Shown: piece after piece, positions 1 to 10,184 of the stretch | Layout: every line of letters starts with the position of its first letter | Position numbering within the stretch: position 1 is the first letter of the stretch | Program-made: the position numbers and the translations under genes | From: Cercophora sp. LCS_1 | Taxonomy: Eukaryota; Ascomycota; Sordariomycetes; Sordariales; Lasiosphaeriaceae | Assembly: GCA_036250225.1 (NCBI GenBank) | Contig: JAPZLL010000015.1 | Span: forward strand, 124,001-188,000 | DNA: 64,000 nucleotides | Direction of reading: 5' to 3' | The notes under the pieces: model-generated | The model's input: the letters and a program-made list of their open reading frames with translations, nothing else | Database searches by the model: none | What the model was told of the DNA's origin: nothing

Positions 1-1107
1 CTGAACGGGTGCTGTCAAGACTGGATGTCATCAACACTGCCGCCCGCCTTCTCGGATGTGATTCCGGATCTCGTCAACGCAGCATTCTCAATCCTACCTC
101 TCCGACAGATCCGCAAAAAATGGCATGATCCTAGTTTTCAACACAGTCTCACTCTCCCCCGGCTTGTCATGTCGACCTGCTCCCGAAAGGCAACTGACCC
201 ACGAGACAAGGTATACAGCCTCATTGGCCTTGTCAAGGACTGGAACAGCCAGCCACCGTTTCAGCCAAACTACACCAAAACCACCAGCCAGGTATTTTCG
301 GAATTCGCGGCTTGGCTTCTCTCCCAAGACCTCAGCTACCTCATTTTCGCCCCGACTTCCCAACGGCTAATGCGCGAGCTCCCATCCTGGCAACCAGACC
401 TTTCAGCAACATCGAGTGATGACCACGCGTGTCTCCAGATGATCCGGCCGGCTCTGCATCTCTTCAACGCTTCTCAGCACCACAAAAGCAACTTCACCGT
501 TGCCCGGGGCAGGCAAAAGCAATGTCTCATTCTAGACGGCATCAAAATCGGCACCATCGAGGCAACATCCAAACCCTTTGAGCTGTGGCCTTTTCCAGAT
601 CTGTCAGAGGTGATCCCATCATCGGCAAACAATTACCATCCTACAGGTCAACCATGGGAACAAGCCTACTGGAGAACAATGTACCTCGACGTTACTGGTG
701 ATGGGACAAGCGGCTCATCCCTCCGTCGACTTTCCGAAACCGACATTGCAAGGATCATGCAAGATTGGACACGGTATCAAAGGTCTGATGATACCGGGGC
801 AGGCTTGCCAACTTGGAGCCTTGATCCACTGGTAATCAGCGAGATTCATCACAAGACCGTTTTCCGGACCGAGAGTGGGTACTTGGGCCTTGTACTTGGC
901 GATGTTGATGTCTCAGACGAGGTGTTTCTGCCTCTGGGATCGTCAATCCCGTTTATCATTCGACGTGGACGGAGGGACGAAGTGGAAGGACATGAAGAGG
1001 TGGAATGTCACAGGCTGGTAGGGTGGTGTTATGTTCATGGGATTATGGATGGGGAGTTGGTTGGAGGATTGGACAACGAAGAGGTTGGGAGGTGGTTTTT
1101 GGAGTAA
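1..1107 (+). CDS. HET-domain (heterokaryon incompatibility) protein, C-terminal part
   Basis: The frame is open to the left edge of the window, and the first Met is only at base 25, so the 5' part with the HET domain core lies outside. The visible 360 or so residues are typical of the region after a HET domain. They include the block RKATDPRDKVYSLIGL near residue 54, which HET proteins carry just after the domain, and the closing GWCYVHGIMDGE block that most of them end with. HET proteins trigger cell death when genetically different hyphae fuse; the partner or allele specificity cannot be told from sequence. The stop is at 1105-1107. Family is certain; the product is partial only because of the window edge. 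Confidence 0.85.
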   Translation: MNGCCQDWMSSTLPPAFSDVIPDLVNAAFSILPLRQIRKKWHDPSFQHSLTLPRLVMSTCSRKATDPRDKVYSLIGLVKDWNSQPPFQPNYTKTTSQVFSEFAAWLLSQDLSYLIFAPTSQRLMRELPSWQPDLSATSSDDHACLQMIRPALHLFNASQHHKSNFTVARGRQKQCLILDGIKIGTIEATSKPFELWPFPDLSEVIPSSANNYHPTGQPWEQAYWRTMYLDVTGDGTSGSSLRRLSETDIARIMQDWTRYQRSDDTGAGLPTWSLDPLVISEIHHKTVFRTESGYLGLVLGDVDVSDEVFLPLGSSIPFIIRRGRRDEVEGHEEVECHRLVGWCYVHGIMDGELVGGLDNEEVGRWFLE

Positions 1108-1515
1108 CCCGCCATTGAAGCAGTAGAATCCCACAATCTAAGACAGACCCTTTTCGTTGCTTCTAGACAAAGCAAATGACATTGGATTAAGACGCTCTTG
1201 AAAAAGAACGGAGTCCCAACGAAATTCACGGCCGCGAAAAGACACAAAGCACAATAGCAATCACTCTTACCGGCATTCCCCCGACACTCCGATTTTGTTT
1301 GGATTGAATTACAAAGCACCTCAATGGCCACGCCGCGACACAAAGCCGGACAGCAGCGCTAATATCTCTCTAACTCCACACGCCCATTTATGATAACTGA
1401 GGTCCCAAATCCTAACAGCTTACTTCCTCTCCACCAGGTACCCAGCCCATGAGACCAAACAGTCCTCCTCCACTCCACACGCCCAAGCAAGTCGCAGCAC
1501 CAGCCTAATCCTAAC
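1108..1515. other. spacer, no gene seen
   Basis: About 400 bases between the HET stop and the next candidate start. Only short antisense frames without recognisable motifs are present. Confidence 0.5.
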
Positions 1516-2079
1516 ATGGCCGTCAGCGCTCCTTTCACATCCGGCGCAGCTGTGTCTTACACCGCGAGCACGCCTGCGGGCAACCCACCTCTGGACAGTC
1601 AGCCAACCAGCGACCCCCAGCTCAACGCCCGTCAGCTCAGCTCTAGCTCCAAGCTGAAAACTCCTAGCCCCAACCGCTCAAACTCCAATCTTAACGCACC
1701 AATCTTCCTCCACTTCAGCGACTCCTCCTTCGAATCCATCTCCGACCTCGACCTTGGGCCCCCCCGTATCTCAACCGACGATTTTCCCCCGCCAATCAAG
1801 AGGATCTATCCCCAGTCGCCGCCTACCGAGCGAGGCGCCTTTGGAAAGAGGAGATCGAGAAGGAGACTTGGCCGAAGTACAAGGGTGCAAGATAGCGCGC
1901 CAGTCGGCTGCGAGACCAAGGCCGAGGATGGGGAAGAAAATTGTTGTGGAGACGGAAAACATCAGGGAAGTGTTGCAGGCGGAGGTAAACTAGGGGAAGT
2001 GCAGCTGAGCGACAAGCATACGGCGGATAAAGAACTTGAGGATGGGATGGGGAAATGGGATGGTGGTAGAAGAAATTAG
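1516..2079 (+). CDS. hypothetical protein, reading frame doubtful
   Basis: A 187-residue frame starting at the first ATG after a C/A-rich leader. The first 110 residues are Ser/Pro/Thr-rich and look coding (SSSSKLKTPSPNRSNSN, then FLHFSDSSFESISDLDLGPP). After about residue 115 the chosen frame turns into low-information Arg/Gly sequence. At about 1828-1895 the third frame reads LWKEEIEKETWPKYKGA before a stop, which looks more like real protein, and the second frame carries another charged stretch up to 1993. So the annotated C-terminus may be wrong because of an indel or an unseen intron. I do not recognise the family; no membrane segment or signal peptide is visible. Confidence 0.4.
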   Translation: MAVSAPFTSGAAVSYTASTPAGNPPLDSQPTSDPQLNARQLSSSSKLKTPSPNRSNSNLNAPIFLHFSDSSFESISDLDLGPPRISTDDFPPPIKRIYPQSPPTERGAFGKRRSRRRLGRSTRVQDSAPVGCETKAEDGEENCCGDGKHQGSVAGGGKLGEVQLSDKHTADKELEDGMGKWDGGRRN

Positions 2080-3099
2080 GCACTTCGGGGACCATCTCAC
2101 TGGAGTGAATGATGAGTGAGGATTCTCTAGGGCCGTCTTCACCGTGAAGGGAAGGCAAAAATGTTTACAATCGAGGGAGCAGTTGCCACTCGTCTTAGTT
2201 GTGCAGAGTAAGTATGAAGCAGGAAGTTCACCACCTAGCCGCGCTTTCCTTCACTCCAACTACAGGAGAAGAAAAAATCTGTAATCTTAACACGTTGATA
2301 AATCATATGTATTTGCTCTCGACCTGTTCCAGTGCCTCTAAACCCGTTGCGCCCAGGTCGAGTTGTCCATTTTTCTGAACAACTTATATTGTAGACACTT
2401 CTTTCACCAAGCGCAATAATGACCAGATAGTGCGTGTAATAGGCTAAGGGCCAGTCACTCCCGAAACTTCGCGAGCAGACCAAAGGCCGGATAGCTTCAG
2501 GGACCCTCGGCAGGTCGGAGATCGGAGCGCTAAGAGGAGCGGGCCAGACGTCGGATTGCTCCAGAGGTTGGCCGACAATACATGATAAAATGCCTTAGAA
2601 TATACTAGTACATGCCTTAGTGTCAAAAGAGTTACCGAGCATCATCATCATTGCAACCTTCGTTCAGTTTGTGAGCATATCCGCGATAATGTCGCCCTCA
2701 AGCACTTTCTTGTACGAAATGGGGACCTTGGGAGTGTTTCGAAGGCCAACGCTGGGAACGTGTTTGGGACTCGGGCCGCTGCACCGAGCTCTAGGTTGCG
2801 TCCTAATCCTGGACCATTGGACCCGATTCTGGGCATCGACTATTCAGCCTCAAGGAGAGAGACGCTGTGGGGACTTCCACCTCACGAAGCACTCACCCTT
2901 CCCTGATGCATCTGTCCGTCGAGAAGTTCTGCCCCCAACCTGGGCGATCTAGTGAGCGTTCTGGTGACTGGTCACACATACAGGAACTGGATATCTAGTG
3001 AAATTTTGTGGCAGCTATATCTCAAATATAAAACCAAGGCTCGTTTCCTGGGAAATGAGTAAGTGAAGGCCTGCGGGCTACTTCGCCGTTATCTTCAAT
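2080..3099. other. spacer, no gene seen
   Basis: About 1 kb with only short frames on both strands and none with a recognisable domain. It precedes the decayed transporter on the minus strand. Confidence 0.45.
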
Positions 3100-4419
3100 T
3101 CCCATGGACTCGGTCGATCTGGAGCTTCGAACGGGCTTGTCATCTCAGCACATGGAAGGGGTGGTGGTAGAGTCACATTTGCTCGGCCAAGGAGGTAGCG
3201 AGCCACAGGGTAGAGTAGGCTTGTTTAGAGGGGGTTTTACAGTATCCACGTACGGGGGATCGGCAGTATACACGAGGTATGTCGTGCTCGACTGCACAAC
3301 GGACATGACGCCAAAGGAAAAGACGAGCAAGCCCCCGATGGGAGCGAGGAAGTCTCGGCCGCCTACCCGTACCAGAAGAGCTAGGGTGCTGTAATTGAGC
3401 CTCCGGGGATCATGGGCTAGAAGTAGTGTTCGGGTTTGATGTTCTGCGTTGCTTTCAGCTTCTGGGCGACGTACATATCTGATACAGCCAAGCCAGGGCG
3501 CCTGGAAGAGTTATGTTGGTACAGAGCTGTAGAACAATGTTGACAGTGGGACCAACCTAGGACTATTCCGAGCCCGTTGCCGAGGTAGGCCAGGCCTAAT
3601 AGACTGGTGCGCATGTTATCGTGGGATTGGTAGATCAACGTAAGTGTGGTTGCGACCATGTACTGATGCCGGTTACGGTGACCACGAAGAGAGCAATGAG
3701 CAGGAGGAGAGGAGAAGTGAAGAGGCCTGGCCAAGGCGTTCTTAATCATGATACGCGCGAACTTGTCTCGTTGGCCGGGGACGTAGTACCCCCTGTCGCC
3801 TGTCCGTGTGTGCAGTCGCATGGCATTGGCGTGAAGAAAAAGAGGGCCGTATATCTCGGGGAGGAAGCAGGGGAAGAGGGGCGAGAGGCCGGCAACCTAT
3901 TAGAGGGGTTAGTTCTTGAGTCTGGCCGGAAAGTCTGGGGCTGGGAGAGAGCTTACAAGAGCAACGTTGAGCCAGAATACCGACCGCCATCTCGCACATG
4001 AACCCACTACCGGAGGCGCAACCGTCTGCTTCCAGTCAGCCACAAAGCAGCAGCGGAGAGCCTAAGATGCGACATACTGGTCCAAGTAAGAAGCTCATAT
4101 TCCACAGCGCCATCGCCTTGCTCAAATGGGGGCTGTCAGCAGGCATCATGTCGCCGATGGAGCTCCCGCCCAGCAAAATAAGAACAGAGCCCAAAAGATC
4201 AGCGAGTAAGCGGAATGAAACCAAACCCATGCAGAGCGTATGGGAGATTCTGTACACGACAGCGCGGCCACAGATCTCCGAGAGGGGCGCAGCGAAGAAG
4301 GGCCCGAAGGCGAAGCCGAGGAAGTAAATCGAGATCAGAAAAGTCGGCGTCTGTTCTTGCCCAACTCAATGAAGCCCGAGTTCCTCCATGATGGTGTTGA
4401 CAGCGGGAATTATCATGAT
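3100..4419 (-). pseudogene. decayed MFS multidrug/polyamine-type transporter
   Basis: Pieces of a DHA1-like major facilitator can be followed in order on the minus strand. They are IPAVNTIMEELG, then FLISIYFLGFAFGPFFAAPL with SEICGR (4230-4350), IGDMMPADSPHLSKAMALWNM with LLGPV (4050-4160), FLPEIYGPLFLHANAMR followed by YYVPGQRDKFA (3750-3880), KPEH.. and PMIPGG (3400-3440), and GLLVFSFGVMSVVQSS (3280-3330). Stops interrupt it at 4366-4368, 3417-3419, 3381-3383 and 3363-3365. The last sits where family members have a Trp (WYG-W), i.e. TGG to TAG. Frame changes occur near 4030 and 3350. An intron acceptor with a GCTAAC branch site precedes 4419; the first exon was not found. No functional transporter can be made from this copy. 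Confidence 0.8.
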
Positions 4420-4656
4420 CTGCGAGAGATGTGGTTAGCCGTGTCGTCAATCGACAATGCAGAAAGGCCCAAAAACGCTTTCGATACACCTGACAGCATC
4501 CATTCCAGGGCTTTCTGCATCCATTCAGGGCGTTATTATGTGCACTTGCCTTGAAGGGATGTAAAGAGGCCTGGGAAAAATGCTTGTAATGCCTTGCTAG
4601 TCGCTGGCAAGGCGCCATTCCAAGAAGCTCCACCGCCCCGTCCTCACTTTTAACAA

Positions 4657-5232
4657 ATGACAACCCGACAGATTGAAAACCCGCTCCCCCACACCGCACA
4701 AGCACACCTCGCCCTGCATCGCCACCCGAGCCAACCTCTCAAGAAGACCCCCCAAGAAATCCAACTTGAGCCACCACTACCACCCTCTGTCAACTTGGCA
4801 ACAACCTCACCATCTCCAGAGCCAAACATTGACACCAAAAGAAAGGAAGAAAAAAAATATCAAAATGCCACCACCCCTCATCTCCTCCCCCGCGCAAGCA
4901 TCCGCATCTCCACCGCCTCCAACGTCAGCGAAGCCGTCAACAGTGGTCTCGGCACCGCCGGCGCAATCGGCATCCCTCTCGCCATCGTCCTCACAATCCT
5001 CCTCATCTTCATCGTCGTCATGGTACATCGGATGCAATGCGAGAAAGAACGAGTGGAGCAGGAATGTGCGGAACGTGACGCTGAACAGTCGAAGCATTTG
5101 GACCCGGATGATACGCGGGAGTCGTCTGAGTCGGTGAGGAGGTCGCGGGAAGAAGGGAGACAGGGGAGGACGTTGCGTGAGGTTATGGAGGAGATGGAGA
5201 AGGAGGAGAGGCAGAGGAATTGGGTGGTGTAA
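4657..5232 (+). CDS. small single-pass membrane protein, unknown family
   Basis: A 191-residue frame with one clear hydrophobic segment at about residues 100-124 (GTAGAIGIPLAIVLTILLIF followed by IVVMVHRM), then a highly charged Glu/Arg-rich tail likely to form a helix or coiled coil. There is no Cys-rich ectodomain and no recognisable signal peptide; the N-terminal 90 residues are polar and probably disordered. Start choice is uncertain. The ATG at 4865 has a good A-rich context but opens another frame (Ser/Pro-rich, no membrane segment), so the upstream ATG at 4657 is kept because it leads to the membrane-like protein. Similar short membrane proteins are common in Pezizomycotina, but I cannot name this one. 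Confidence 0.5.
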   Translation: MTTRQIENPLPHTAQAHLALHRHPSQPLKKTPQEIQLEPPLPPSVNLATTSPSPEPNIDTKRKEEKKYQNATTPHLLPRASIRISTASNVSEAVNSGLGTAGAIGIPLAIVLTILLIFIVVMVHRMQCEKERVEQECAERDAEQSKHLDPDDTRESSESVRRSREEGRQGRTLREVMEEMEKEERQRNWVV

Positions 5233-5737
5233 CCGCTGTCGCCGTTACCGGCGGTTGCGGTTAGGGGGAGGGGGTGAGCGATGGTTTGGAATGAGTAGAG
5301 AAGTTTGAGGGCATCGACTTTCTTACAAGAGATGCACTTTGAGTCGAGGGGACGTTCCGTAGGTCTAACGCGGCTCACTGGATGTTATTCATCGTGAAAC
5401 CATACTAGAAGAAATCTTGTGTTGAAAAAAACACAAGGAAACTGATGAATTGTTCGCCCAATACCATCTACGGCACCGAAAGAAGAGGGGCGACTTAGAA
5501 AGGAAAGGTGACGTTAAAAAAAAAAAATTGTGTACTAACTACGTGATCCATGCCCTTCAATCCCCCGGGTAGTAAGCCCAACGAACCAAGGCCGAGAATC
5601 CCTAGCACCAAGAATGAGACGTGGAAATCGCAGCTGAGCAATACCTCAAAATGCTCGCTGGCGCCAGCGTGCCGCTAGGAAGGATAGACGATCAACATAA
5701 TCTTCTTCAAACATGCAACCAACCTGCTCGTAACCTC
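5233..5737. other. spacer between convergent genes
   Basis: No gene seen. It lies between the 3' ends of the membrane-protein gene (+) and the secreted Cys-rich gene (-) and contains a run of 12 A at 5516-5527. Confidence 0.5.
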
Positions 5738-6462
5738 CTAAGCACATGTGGGAAACGGACCCGCGCCGATGCATGTCAGACCGCAACAAGCCCCAGGATT
5801 ACTAAGGTCACACTGCCCGCCGGACGGGGTACAGCTAGTGCAGACCGTGACTGTCGCGACGACCTCGACCGTTGAAGTCTATGGTGACCAGCCGTCAGCG
5901 ACTTCCTTCCATGACCAATACTGACGACGACGGGACAGGACGATAAGCATGAGCACGGCCGGAACAACATACCGCTGGAATATCCGCAGTCTCCGTAACA
6001 GTAACAGTCTCCTTGGGCGAGACTCCAAGGCACGAACAAGCAGAGGAGATAGCCGAAGACGGAAAAGCCGTCAAAATAGGAGGCAATGAGACCCCCGGCG
6101 CTGATGCCCACACGCCGCGCGCCTTCACCGTCGGGGCGCAATTCGGATCGGAGACTGTAAAGGTCGAGACAGCGACGCTGACGATCCTGGACAAGAAATA
6201 TCGTTAGCTGCGTTTGAGTATCCGAGTCCGGCTTGGCTCCAAGGTTGGGAGGGACATACACAGTTGGCGTCTCAACCGCGGTCTCCGTCACCGTCCTGGG
6301 AATCCCAAGCAACGAGCTGCAAATCTCGGCGCCATCGGGGAGAAATTTGATCGCTTTCAAGACGCGCTTAACTGTGCAGTCCGTCACGCAGACATCACCT
6401 CGGCCACGGGCAGCGAGGGAGCCGACCGAGAAGGCAGTGGCCAAGAGACAAGATGCCCTCAT
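5738..6462 (-). CDS. secreted Cys-rich protein, three exons
   Basis: Spliced model on the minus strand: exons 6462-6260, 6186-5973 and 5878-5738, total 558 bases, 185 residues. Both introns start GTATGT. Intron 1 has a GCTAAC branch site and ends CAG; intron 2 ends TAG. The joins keep frame exactly. The product has a signal peptide (about residues 1-19), and an N-terminal Cys block (VCVTDC, ICSSLLGIP). There follow a TVTETAVETPTV-type linker, a second block (DPNCAPTVKAR, ISSACSCLGVSP), a second TVTVTET linker, and a C-terminal knot (CTSC, QCDLSNPGACCGLTC, FPTCA). Such Thr/Val-linker Cys modules occur in fungal secreted or wall proteins of unknown function. A single-exon reading to 5776 exists but loses the Cys pattern, so the spliced form is preferred. 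Confidence 0.75.
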
Positions 6463-6900
6463 GGTGAACGACCGGGATGATAGGGTTCTGGAGTTGTTCC
6501 GCAGTCCTCAGAAGCGAGAAAACCGGATGGTTTTTCGTATCTATTCCGTACTGTCTCAGCTACCTGCCCCGGACGCATCGGGGGGCGCTCCTTGCAGTGG
6601 TCTCAGCGCTCATTTCGTGGCGTTCAGCTTGTCGATCGGGATCAGCGCTAAAACAAGGGCGGGTGCTCTGCAGCCCCGTTGCATCGCGCCTGTGCGACCA
6701 AGTGGTGACGTTTACTGTCGTCACCAAATTTCCACAACAGCCGCGGGGCTTGGCGCACCTGACGTTTCGATCCGTCACTGATAATTCTGTGGGTGTTGGC
6801 GGAAGAAATACTACAGTCTCCAAGCCGAGGGAGTTGTCTTGGACGTATTTCGTAGCTGCACGCAGCCGTACAAAGCCCAAGGCAAAACAAGCTACAGATA
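6463..6900. other. spacer upstream of the secreted Cys-rich gene
   Basis: Contains the presumed promoter of the minus-strand gene at 6462. Frames here give no recognisable protein. Confidence 0.4.
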
Positions 6901-8500
6901 TCAACGCCATACACGGCACTAGAAAACAATAAAACATAGCTATAATATTAAGCTATTAGCGATGATTTATACCGGCAGACAAAACTGTATTTAAAACTCT
7001 ATTAATCCAGAAACTAAAATGGCTATTATTCCATACAGGAATTCCTTCCAATCTTCATCACACACACACACACACAAATATATTGATCAGGAAAAGAACA
7101 ACACACACACACAACCCAGTGGTCGGCCTTCCAGGCCGACCTACAGGCAGGACTTCCTCTGATCGGAGGTAGACATAGGGAACGACGACAACAACAACGT
7201 AGGAAAACGACGTAGGAAACAACAACGTAATCTGAGGCGCCGGCGCAACACTTATGCCCAGGCGTCACGTGCTTGGCCCGTGACGGCCTGTTGCTCACCA
7301 CCGTGACTACGTACAAAAACGGAAAGGCAACGCAGACCGGCTCTCCTTAGCCGTCACCCCAAGTCAATGTATATAATATATTTTCCGTAAGAACAGTATT
7401 TTTTAATATAATAAATATAATATAGTTTAACGTAGCCGAAGCCCTCGCCTTAGGCCACAGCTCCCTGCATAGTTTAGCATCTATCTCATCCAGCACACAG
7501 TCCCTCTTGGCGCTTCGACACCTTGAGTCGTACGACCTATACCTATTTACCTCGCCCTAAAACTCAACTAGGTGGAATGGCTTGTTAATGTTACTAACCT
7601 AGGCTGAACATAACCTATCTCTAAGGATAATACGTCCGCTAGGATCCAAAACTGCTATCTGCCCTCTTAAAACACCTCCCTTTATGGCAGTAATTACTTC
7701 TATAATCAGAGTAAACGAGTAATAGACCTTATATGTCTTATCATAAAACCAGGAGCTGTACTTAAAGATATCATCAATATAAACGTCTATGTACCAGTTA
7801 TACACCTGGAAATTCTGACGTAACGGGTAAGCCCATCCTGCTCCGCTTACAGAGCCACTCGGCAGGCTTAGCGTTACAGTTAGTAACTATCCACTACAAT
7901 TCCAGCTTCTGCAGCAGTCTCCTCTTCTACTCGACTATATCGCCGGTAAGGTCGAGAATAACGCTCAAAATAGTTGCGCAGTAAACTAAGGTCCAGCCTG
8001 TCTGGTCTTTAAGACGCGCATATACTTGTCGTCAAGAGAAGTCGGCTCCTTACTGAACAGGCCCGACTCGACCTTCTTCCGCAGTCACAGCCCCTAAATG
8101 TAACCCACATACCTGTTAAATTCCCAGCTTCTTCCCGAAGCGTGAGTGTGGCATATTTCTTCGGCGTGCCAACAATGCCTGTCCGGGCCTGCACCTCGGC
8201 CATCCCATCAGGATTCAGCCTTCCGAGGAGCACAACCCACGAAAAGACATCGGTAGTCCTGGGTGAAACCATTCCCAAGAGTGCAACTAAAAATATTTAT
8301 CGAAATATAAGAGAAAAGTTGGCAAGGTATTTACCCAAGGAGATAGATACGTTTGATCGTAGAATAAAAGACATAGCTATGAGTTTGAGCGGTGAAAAGA
8401 AGGTGAGTTTAGGCGTGAAATGCGGGGTGTTCACGGACTTTTAAGCACTCACTTTTTGTCAGGAACTTACTTGGTTAATTAGTGCGCGGGTTTGGCAGCC
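6900..8500. repeat. AT-rich island, probably a mutated transposable-element relic
   Basis: Base composition changes sharply. 6930-7030 and 7365-7430 are dominated by TA/ATA runs, and 7560-7800 reads as a short minus-strand frame rich in Tyr/Ile with no other conserved motif. Two CA microsatellites lie at 7059-7076 and 7099-7114. AT enrichment with scattered stops is how RIP leaves transposons in ascomycetes, but no terminal repeats, transposase or reverse-transcriptase motif can be recognised, so the origin is inference. Confidence 0.4.
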
Positions 8501-8510
8501 GTTGGCGAAG

Positions 8511-9389
8511 ATGAATCCCGTCCTCAAAGGTCTCTACATGATCGGCTATGTCGTCTACTGGACATTTTATATTCTCCTCGCTCTCATCATCTTCATTGTC
8601 ATCGGCCTCCCATACGTCTTCCTAACCCTCCCGTACACACTCTTTTACTTCTCCTCTAACTGGCCCATGCGCCGGAGACACGACCCGCCCGTCGAGGCCT
8701 ACCTTCACTGCTTTGAGCAGCTCCATCCCGATCTCATGGCCTACGTCATCGCTGCTAACGGCGGCCCCGACAGCGAGAACGCACCAATGCCTACGACCAT
8801 CAAGTTCTGACCGCGCAAGACTAAACGCACCTTCTTACCCCTCATCGTCATCAACATCAGCGAAGAGCGCACCCCCTTCAGCCACACTGCCTCCCTTTCC
8901 GCCCGGCTCGGGGACGTCGGCTGGAAACGCAGGCTCCTGTGGACGTTTCTGCGTGATAACGTCGAGCAGCCCGGCCTACCCACCCCGGAAGAGCGCGCCG
9001 CCTTCGCCAAGAGTATGAAGGTGATGAACTCCCATAACATCCTCAACCCGCAGTGGGGGTCGAGGAGTCTGCTGGACTATTTCCGACGCAAGTCTAGGGA
9101 TGAAGAAAAGGGGAAGCTTGCAGAGCACGAGGCCGAGACGGTTATAGAGGCACGATATGCCCACCTGGGACGCCCCGTGGAGCGTCTGCGGCATGGTAGT
9201 GTGGATTGGCTGTTCCACCGCGGGGCGCTGTTGCTGCCGAATTAGCAGACGCGCATCTCGCCGCAGAGGTTACCGGCGCACGAGCCGGCTTGGAGGGGAT
9301 CCAAGAAGGATAGTGATTTGGAGGAGGGGTTTGATGATTGTTGGCAGATTGCTGATGCGAGGGACGGTTATCCGTGGACAGACAAGTAA
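8511..9389 (+). pseudogene. membrane-anchored protein gene with two in-frame stops
   Basis: One frame stays coding-like from the ATG at 8511 to TAA at 9387-9389. It is interrupted by TGA at 8808-8810 and TAG at 9243-9245. The N-terminal part has a strong hydrophobic region (about residues 4-48, VLKGLYMIGYVVYWTF, then ILLALIIFIVIGLPYVFL). After the TGA it continues as KRTFLPLIVINISEERTPF and on to LSARLGDVGWKRRLLWTF, then a soluble region with HNILNPQWGSRSLLDYFRR and LERLRHGSVDW-like sequence, and after the TAG as GFDDCWQIADARDGYPW. The stops could come from CGA and CAG by C-to-T change. The alternative is stop readthrough; no canonical intron that removes the TGA was found. Family not recognised. 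Confidence 0.55.
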
Positions 9390-10184
9390 GGGGGGGTTGA
9401 GGTGAGGTGGTGTTCAGGTGGAGGGCTCCCTTTGGCTATTTGTCACGGTGTTCAGAACTGGGGGGCTGGGGTCAACTATGGAGAAGAGAAATAACCTTGT
9501 TCCCGCGATTGACTGTACTTGATGGCTCAATCTTCTGATCTAGCCTAGATCAAGAAAATCGTCTCCACGTCTGTTGATTGCCAATCTGCCATCTTGCTCT
9601 CGTCTTTCACCACAGCTGGCAGTGGAAAGACACTGCGCAACGACTCCTTGGTCTTGAGCCACGCCTCAAACGTCCCCACCCGGTGAACGTGCTCTGCTCC
9701 CCGCTGCTCGATGGGTTCACTAGCAAGCCGACGACGACATCCCGATGGGGGACCAGCAAGACAGGAATGACACGGGTAGCGGCGCTGGTTTTCCGCGTGG
9801 ATTGTCGGCTGGAACATCAGCAACATAAATCTCGAACTAAGATACAATGAGTTCCTTGTCAACGATATCTGGGTGTACTTTGAATGGATATCTGTCGTCC
9901 CCAAGGTCCTTCACGAGCTCGAGCGCTTTCGTAAGAGTTGACAGCCTGTACGACGTAGGTTTGATGCGATTGCAGACCACAACGATCGATTTTAGGGTGT
10001 TGAAACAAGATGACCAATATAGACCTCATCCTATATGCTCCTTTATGCACCATGTCATCCATCGTAAAATCATCCCCCAAGCTATGCTACCTTGCCATCG
10101 TATACCCCCAGTTCTCCAGCCCAAAAGCAACCTAACTCCTTGGTATCAACCAGCCCCGGCCCGAACGCCATGAAAACAAAGTCA
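9390..10184. other. spacer with one unrecognised minus-strand frame
   Basis: A 119-codon minus-strand frame (9545-9904) ends with a plausible stretch (GTFEAWLKTKESLRSVFPLP), but its upstream half is not protein-like. It may be the end of a decayed gene. Nothing else is recognised. Confidence 0.3.

Noticed and set aside
5776..6462. Single 228-codon minus-strand frame as the gene
   Set aside because: It reads through a GTATGT..GCTAAC..CAG intron and loses the Cys pattern; the spliced 185-residue product is far more protein-like.
7599..7805. Y-I-D-D-I in a minus-strand frame as a reverse-transcriptase motif
   Set aside because: The surrounding residues do not match copia or gypsy reverse transcriptases; a four-residue match in Tyr/Ile-rich sequence is expected by chance.
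8808..8810. TGA as selenocysteine codon
   Set aside because: Ascomycete fungi lack the selenocysteine machinery; mutation or readthrough are the only sensible readings.
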